Positions 61,537 to 64,000 of a stretch of 64,000 bases of DNA are shown piece after piece (position 1 is the stretch's first letter; the number at the start of each line of letters is the position of its first letter). Position numbers and translations under genes: made by a program. Below the pieces are notes generated by a model, which was not told where the DNA came from, ran no database searches, and worked only from the letters and a program-made list of their open reading frames with translations. The stretch spans positions 124,001 through 188,000 of the forward strand of contig NZ_JAQZAN010000014.1 in the NCBI RefSeq assembly GCF_028737255.1, written 5' to 3'. Origin of the DNA: Actinomycetospora straminea. Lineage in GTDB: Bacteria; Actinomycetota; Actinomycetes; Mycobacteriales; Pseudonocardiaceae.

Positions 61537-62436
61537 TCAGCTCGGCGGAGGAGCCGCACCCGCGCGGCGGGCGACGTCGACGACGTAGTCGCCGTAGCCG
61601 GAGCTGGCCTGGCGCTCGCCGAGCGCGAGGGCCTGCTCGGGGGTGATCCAACGCTTGGCCAGGGCGATCTCCTCGAGGCAGGCGAAGCGCACGCCTTGCC
61701 GGTGCTCGAGGACCTGGACGTACTGGGACGCCTCGATCAGGGATTCGTGGGTGCCGGTGTCGAGCCAGGCGAACCCGCGCCCCAGGTCGAACAGGCGGGC
61801 GTCGCCGCGCTCGAGGTAGGCGCGGTTGACGTCGGTGATCTCGAGCTCGCCGCGCGCCGACGGGGTCAGGGTGCGGGCGATGTCGAGGACGTCGTTGTCG
61901 TAGAAGTACAGCCCGGTGATGGCCCGGTTGCTCCGAGGGTTCGCCGGTTTCTCCTCGATGGAGAGCAGCCGCCCGGTCGCGTCGGCCTCGCCGACGCCGT
62001 AGCGGCCCGGGTCGCGCACCGGGTAGCCGAACAGCACGCAGCCCTTGTCGGCCTCGACCACGGCGCGCTGCTCGGCGAGCAGGGCCGAGAAGTGCTGGCC
62101 GTGGAAGATGTTGTCGCCCAGCACCAGCGCGGCGGTGTCGTCGCCGACGTGGTCGGCGCCGATGAGGAACGCCTCGGCCAGCCCGTTCGGGGCCTCCTGC
62201 TCGGCGTAGGAGAACCGCAGCCCGAGCTCGCTGCCGTCACCGAACAGCCGCCGGAACGCGGGCAGGTCCACCGGGGTGGAGATGATCAGGATGTCGCGGA
62301 TCCCGGCCAGCATCAGCACCGAGATCGGGTAGTAGATCATCGGCTTGTCGTAGACCGGCAGCAGCTGCTTGGACACCGCCCGGGTCACCGGGTGCAGCCG
62401 GCTGCCCGACCCGCCGGCCAGGACGATGCCCTTCAC
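61537..62436 (-). CDS. rmlA: Glucose-1-phosphate thymidylyltransferase RmlA
   Basis: 299 aa, full length. First enzyme of dTDP-L-rhamnose synthesis; rhamnose is needed for the GlcNAc-rhamnose linker that joins arabinogalactan to peptidoglycan. Motifs: KGIVLAGGSGSRLHPVTRAV (nucleotide loop), SKQLLPVYDKPMIYYPISVL, LVLGDNIFHG, and EEKPANPRSNRAITGLYFYD, then WLDTGTHESLIEAS. All are diagnostic of RmlA. GTG 62436 overlaps the rmlB stop by 4 nt. Confidence 0.97.
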   Translation of the reverse strand: MKGIVLAGGSGSRLHPVTRAVSKQLLPVYDKPMIYYPISVLMLAGIRDILIISTPVDLPAFRRLFGDGSELGLRFSYAEQEAPNGLAEAFLIGADHVGDDTAALVLGDNIFHGQHFSALLAEQRAVVEADKGCVLFGYPVRDPGRYGVGEADATGRLLSIEEKPANPRSNRAITGLYFYDNDVLDIARTLTPSARGELEITDVNRAYLERGDARLFDLGRGFAWLDTGTHESLIEASQYVQVLEHRQGVRFACLEEIALAKRWITPEQALALGERQASSGYGDYVVDVARRAGAAPPPS

Positions 62437-63428
62437 CAGTCCCCCTCGACGACCGGGCTGCGCCCGACCAGCGGGCGCCACCACGCCGCGTGGGCGCGGT
62501 ACCAGGCGACGGTGGCGGCGATCCCCTCGTCCCACCCGATCCGTGGCGCCCACCCCAGCTCGGTGCGCAGCTTGGTCGAGTCGAGCAGGTAGCGACGGTC
62601 GTGGCTGGGCCGGTCCGGGACGATCGTCTTGTACTCCGGGCCCAGGCCCAGCGCGCCCAGGATGGTGTCGGCGACGCCCTCGACGTCGACCTCGTGCCCG
62701 GAGCCGACGTTGTAGGTCTCGCCCACGGTGCCGTGGTGCAGCACCGCGTCGACGGCGCGGGCGTGGTCGTCGACGTGCAGCCACTCGCGGCGGTTCTTCG
62801 TCGACGCGTACAGCGGCAACGGCTCCCCGGCCAGCGCGCGGGTGGTGAACAGCGGGATCACCTTCTCCGGGAACTGGAAGGGCCCGTAGTTGTTGGCGCA
62901 GTTGGTGATCGTCACCGGCACGCCGTAGGTCAGCCCGTAGGCGCGCACCACGTGGTCACCGCCCGCCTTGGCCGCGTTGTAGGGCGTGCGCGGCCGGTAC
63001 GGGGACTCCTCGGTGAACGCCTCGTCGACGTCGAGGGGCAGGTCGCCGTAGACCTCGCAGGTCGAGATGTGGTGGAACCGGGACACCCCCACCCGACGCA
63101 CCGCCTCCAGCAGCCCCTGCGTGCCCATCACGTTGGTCGCGAAGAAGTCGCCCGGGCGCAGGATCGCCAGGCTGTTGTGCGACTCCGCCGCGAAGTTCAC
63201 CACCACGTCCACCGACCGGGAGCGCAGCAGGTGCTCCACCAGCTCGGTGTTGCCGATCGAGCCGTGCACGAACTCCACCCCGGCCAGGCCCTCGACGTTG
63301 CCCCGCACCCCGGCGTAGGTCAGCGCGTCCAGCGCCACCACCCGGTCCCCCGGGTGCTCCGCGCGCCAGTACCGCACGAAGTTCGACCCGATGAACCCCG
63401 CGGCACCCGTCACCAGAACGGTACTCAT
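62433..63428 (-). CDS. rmlB: dTDP-glucose 4,6-dehydratase-like enzyme RmlB
   Basis: 331-aa extended SDR enzyme. NAD-binding VLVTGAAGFIGSNFVRYW, ALTYAGVRGNVEGL, FAAESHNSLAI, and the Tyr-x3-Lys in RTPYNAAKAGGDHVVRAY. EWLHVDDHARAVDAVLHHG and GHDRRYLLDSTKL-like (SHDRRYLLD) sequences match RmlB. One oddity: the catalytic Thr-Asp-Glu triad reads HISTCEVYG, so the Asp that acts as proton donor in dehydration is Cys. I recall this variant in other actinobacterial homologues, so it may be a subfamily feature. ATG 63428 with GGGAG just upstream; coupled to rmlA. Confidence 0.9.
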   Translation of the reverse strand: MSTVLVTGAAGFIGSNFVRYWRAEHPGDRVVALDALTYAGVRGNVEGLAGVEFVHGSIGNTELVEHLLRSRSVDVVVNFAAESHNSLAILRPGDFFATNVMGTQGLLEAVRRVGVSRFHHISTCEVYGDLPLDVDEAFTEESPYRPRTPYNAAKAGGDHVVRAYGLTYGVPVTITNCANNYGPFQFPEKVIPLFTTRALAGEPLPLYASTKNRREWLHVDDHARAVDAVLHHGTVGETYNVGSGHEVDVEGVADTILGALGLGPEYKTIVPDRPSHDRRYLLDSTKLRTELGWAPRIGWDEGIAATVAWYRAHAAWWRPLVGRSPVVEGDW

Positions 63429-63488
63429 CGTCTCCCTCGGCCGGTCTCCCTCGACGGGGCGTGCCGACGATGCTCCCACGCGCGCTCC

Positions 63489-63494
63489 TAGGCT
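63489..63494 (+). promoter_or_regulatory. -10 box TAGGCT before rmlC
   Basis: TAGGCT ends 8 nt before GTG 63503, in the 74-nt region divergent to rmlB. Confidence 0.45.
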
Positions 63495-63502
63495 CCCCCG
63501 AC

Positions 63503-64000
63503 GTGGAGGCCGAGGAGCTGGCGGTGCCCGGGGCGTGGCGGTTCACCCCGCCGGTCTTCCCGGACGCCCGGGGCACGTTCGCCGCGCCGTTCCAGGGCGG
63601 GCCGTTCGCGGCGGCGGTGGGGCACCCGCTCACCGTGGCGCAGGCGAACACCAGCGTGTCCCGCCGCGGGGTGCTGCGCGGGATCCACTACGCCGACGTG
63701 CCGCCGGGGCAGGCCAAGTACGTGCACTGCGTCGCGGGCGCGGTGCTCGACGTCGTCGTCGACATCCGCGTCGGCTCGCCGACCTTCGGGCGGTGGGACG
63801 CCGCCCGCCTGGACCCGGGGTCGATGGCCGCGGTCTATCTCTCCGAGGGCCTCGGCCATGCGTTCCTCGCGCTCGAGGACGGCACGGTGACGAGCTACCT
63901 CTGCTCGACGCCCTACGACCCGTCCGCCGAGCACGGCGTCGACCCGCTCGACCCTGCCCTCGGGCTGCCGTGGATCGACCACGTCGCCGCCGCGGACCTC
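63503..64000 (+). CDS. rmlC: dTDP-4-dehydrorhamnose 3,5-epimerase-like RmlC (partial, runs off the window)
   Basis: The frame from GTG 63503 is open to the window edge (166 codons, no stop). It encodes a cupin epimerase: GAWRFTPPVFPDARGTFAAP, ANTSVSRRGVLRGIHYADVP (His of the catalytic dyad), KYVHCVAGAVLDVVVDIRVG, FGRWDAARLDPGSMAAVYLS and GLGHAFLALEDGTVTSYLCS, all in family order. It catalyses the third step of dTDP-rhamnose synthesis. Full-length RmlC proteins are about 180-200 aa, so only the C-terminus is missing. Divergent from rmlB. Confidence 0.9.
   Translation, partial: MEAEELAVPGAWRFTPPVFPDARGTFAAPFQGGPFAAAVGHPLTVAQANTSVSRRGVLRGIHYADVPPGQAKYVHCVAGAVLDVVVDIRVGSPTFGRWDAARLDPGSMAAVYLSEGLGHAFLALEDGTVTSYLCSTPYDPSAEHGVDPLDPALGLPWIDHVAAADL

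Overview
The window comes from a very GC-rich actinobacterium that builds an arabinose- and galactose-containing cell wall. It carries the galactan, decaprenyl-phosphoarabinose and arabinan machinery known from Mycobacterium (GlfT1, GlfT2, Glf, an Rv3781/Rv3783-type ABC exporter, DprE1, DprE2 and Emb proteins) together with rhamnose-linker genes (rmlA, rmlB, partial rmlC), a proteasome activator (Bpa) and LysX. The mycolic-acid genes that lie between embB and glfT2 in mycobacteria (pks13, fadD32, antigen 85) are not in this window. Chaplin-like secreted proteins are present. Together this points to a Pseudonocardiaceae-like organism with an arabinogalactan wall that may lack mycolates. That placement is inference.

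Layout. 0-16.2 kb: bpa, ABC permease and ATPase, glfT1, Emb-1, gtrA (opposite strand), Emb-2, Emb-3, dprE1, dprE2. This is a rearranged version of the mycobacterial Rv3780-Rv3795 region. 16.2-24.9 kb: an accessory stretch with a DGPF/YCII protein and ECF42-type sigma factor, an OafA-like acyltransferase whose 3' end runs into a G16C21 homopolymer, a GNAT enzyme, mscL, two chaplin-like genes, an MFS transporter, a Ser-rich membrane protein and a DinB-like protein. 25.0-29.5 kb: glfT2, a possible GNT-I-like glycosyltransferase, a His-rich lipoprotein and glf. 29.6-32.2 kb: an amidase and a divergent LuxR regulator. 32.2-40.4 kb: a tightly overlapping six-gene operon around an unusual lysX whose two halves are in the opposite order to mycobacterial LysX.

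40.6-58.1 kb holds the most interesting region. It contains a methyltransferase, an OafA/SGNH acyltransferase, a second GlfT2-like galactofuranosyltransferase, a GT-C enzyme, a GT4 enzyme, a second methyltransferase, a Wzx-like flippase and two further Emb-family arabinosyltransferases (Emb-4, Emb-5) of a distinct sequence subtype. This looks like a second arabino/galactofuranan assembly locus with its own flippase and decorating enzymes. The window then ends with aconitase, four small genes and the rml genes.

How the genes fit together: Rml proteins make dTDP-rhamnose for the linker. Glf makes UDP-galactofuranose for GlfT1 and GlfT2. The ABC transporter probably exports the lipid-linked galactan. 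DprE1/DprE2 make decaprenyl-phosphoarabinose, GtrA may move or organise it, and Emb proteins polymerise arabinan outside the membrane. The second locus could reuse the same activated donors. A recurring TANNNT box 6-8 nt before the start codon suggests many of these genes are expressed as leaderless transcripts.
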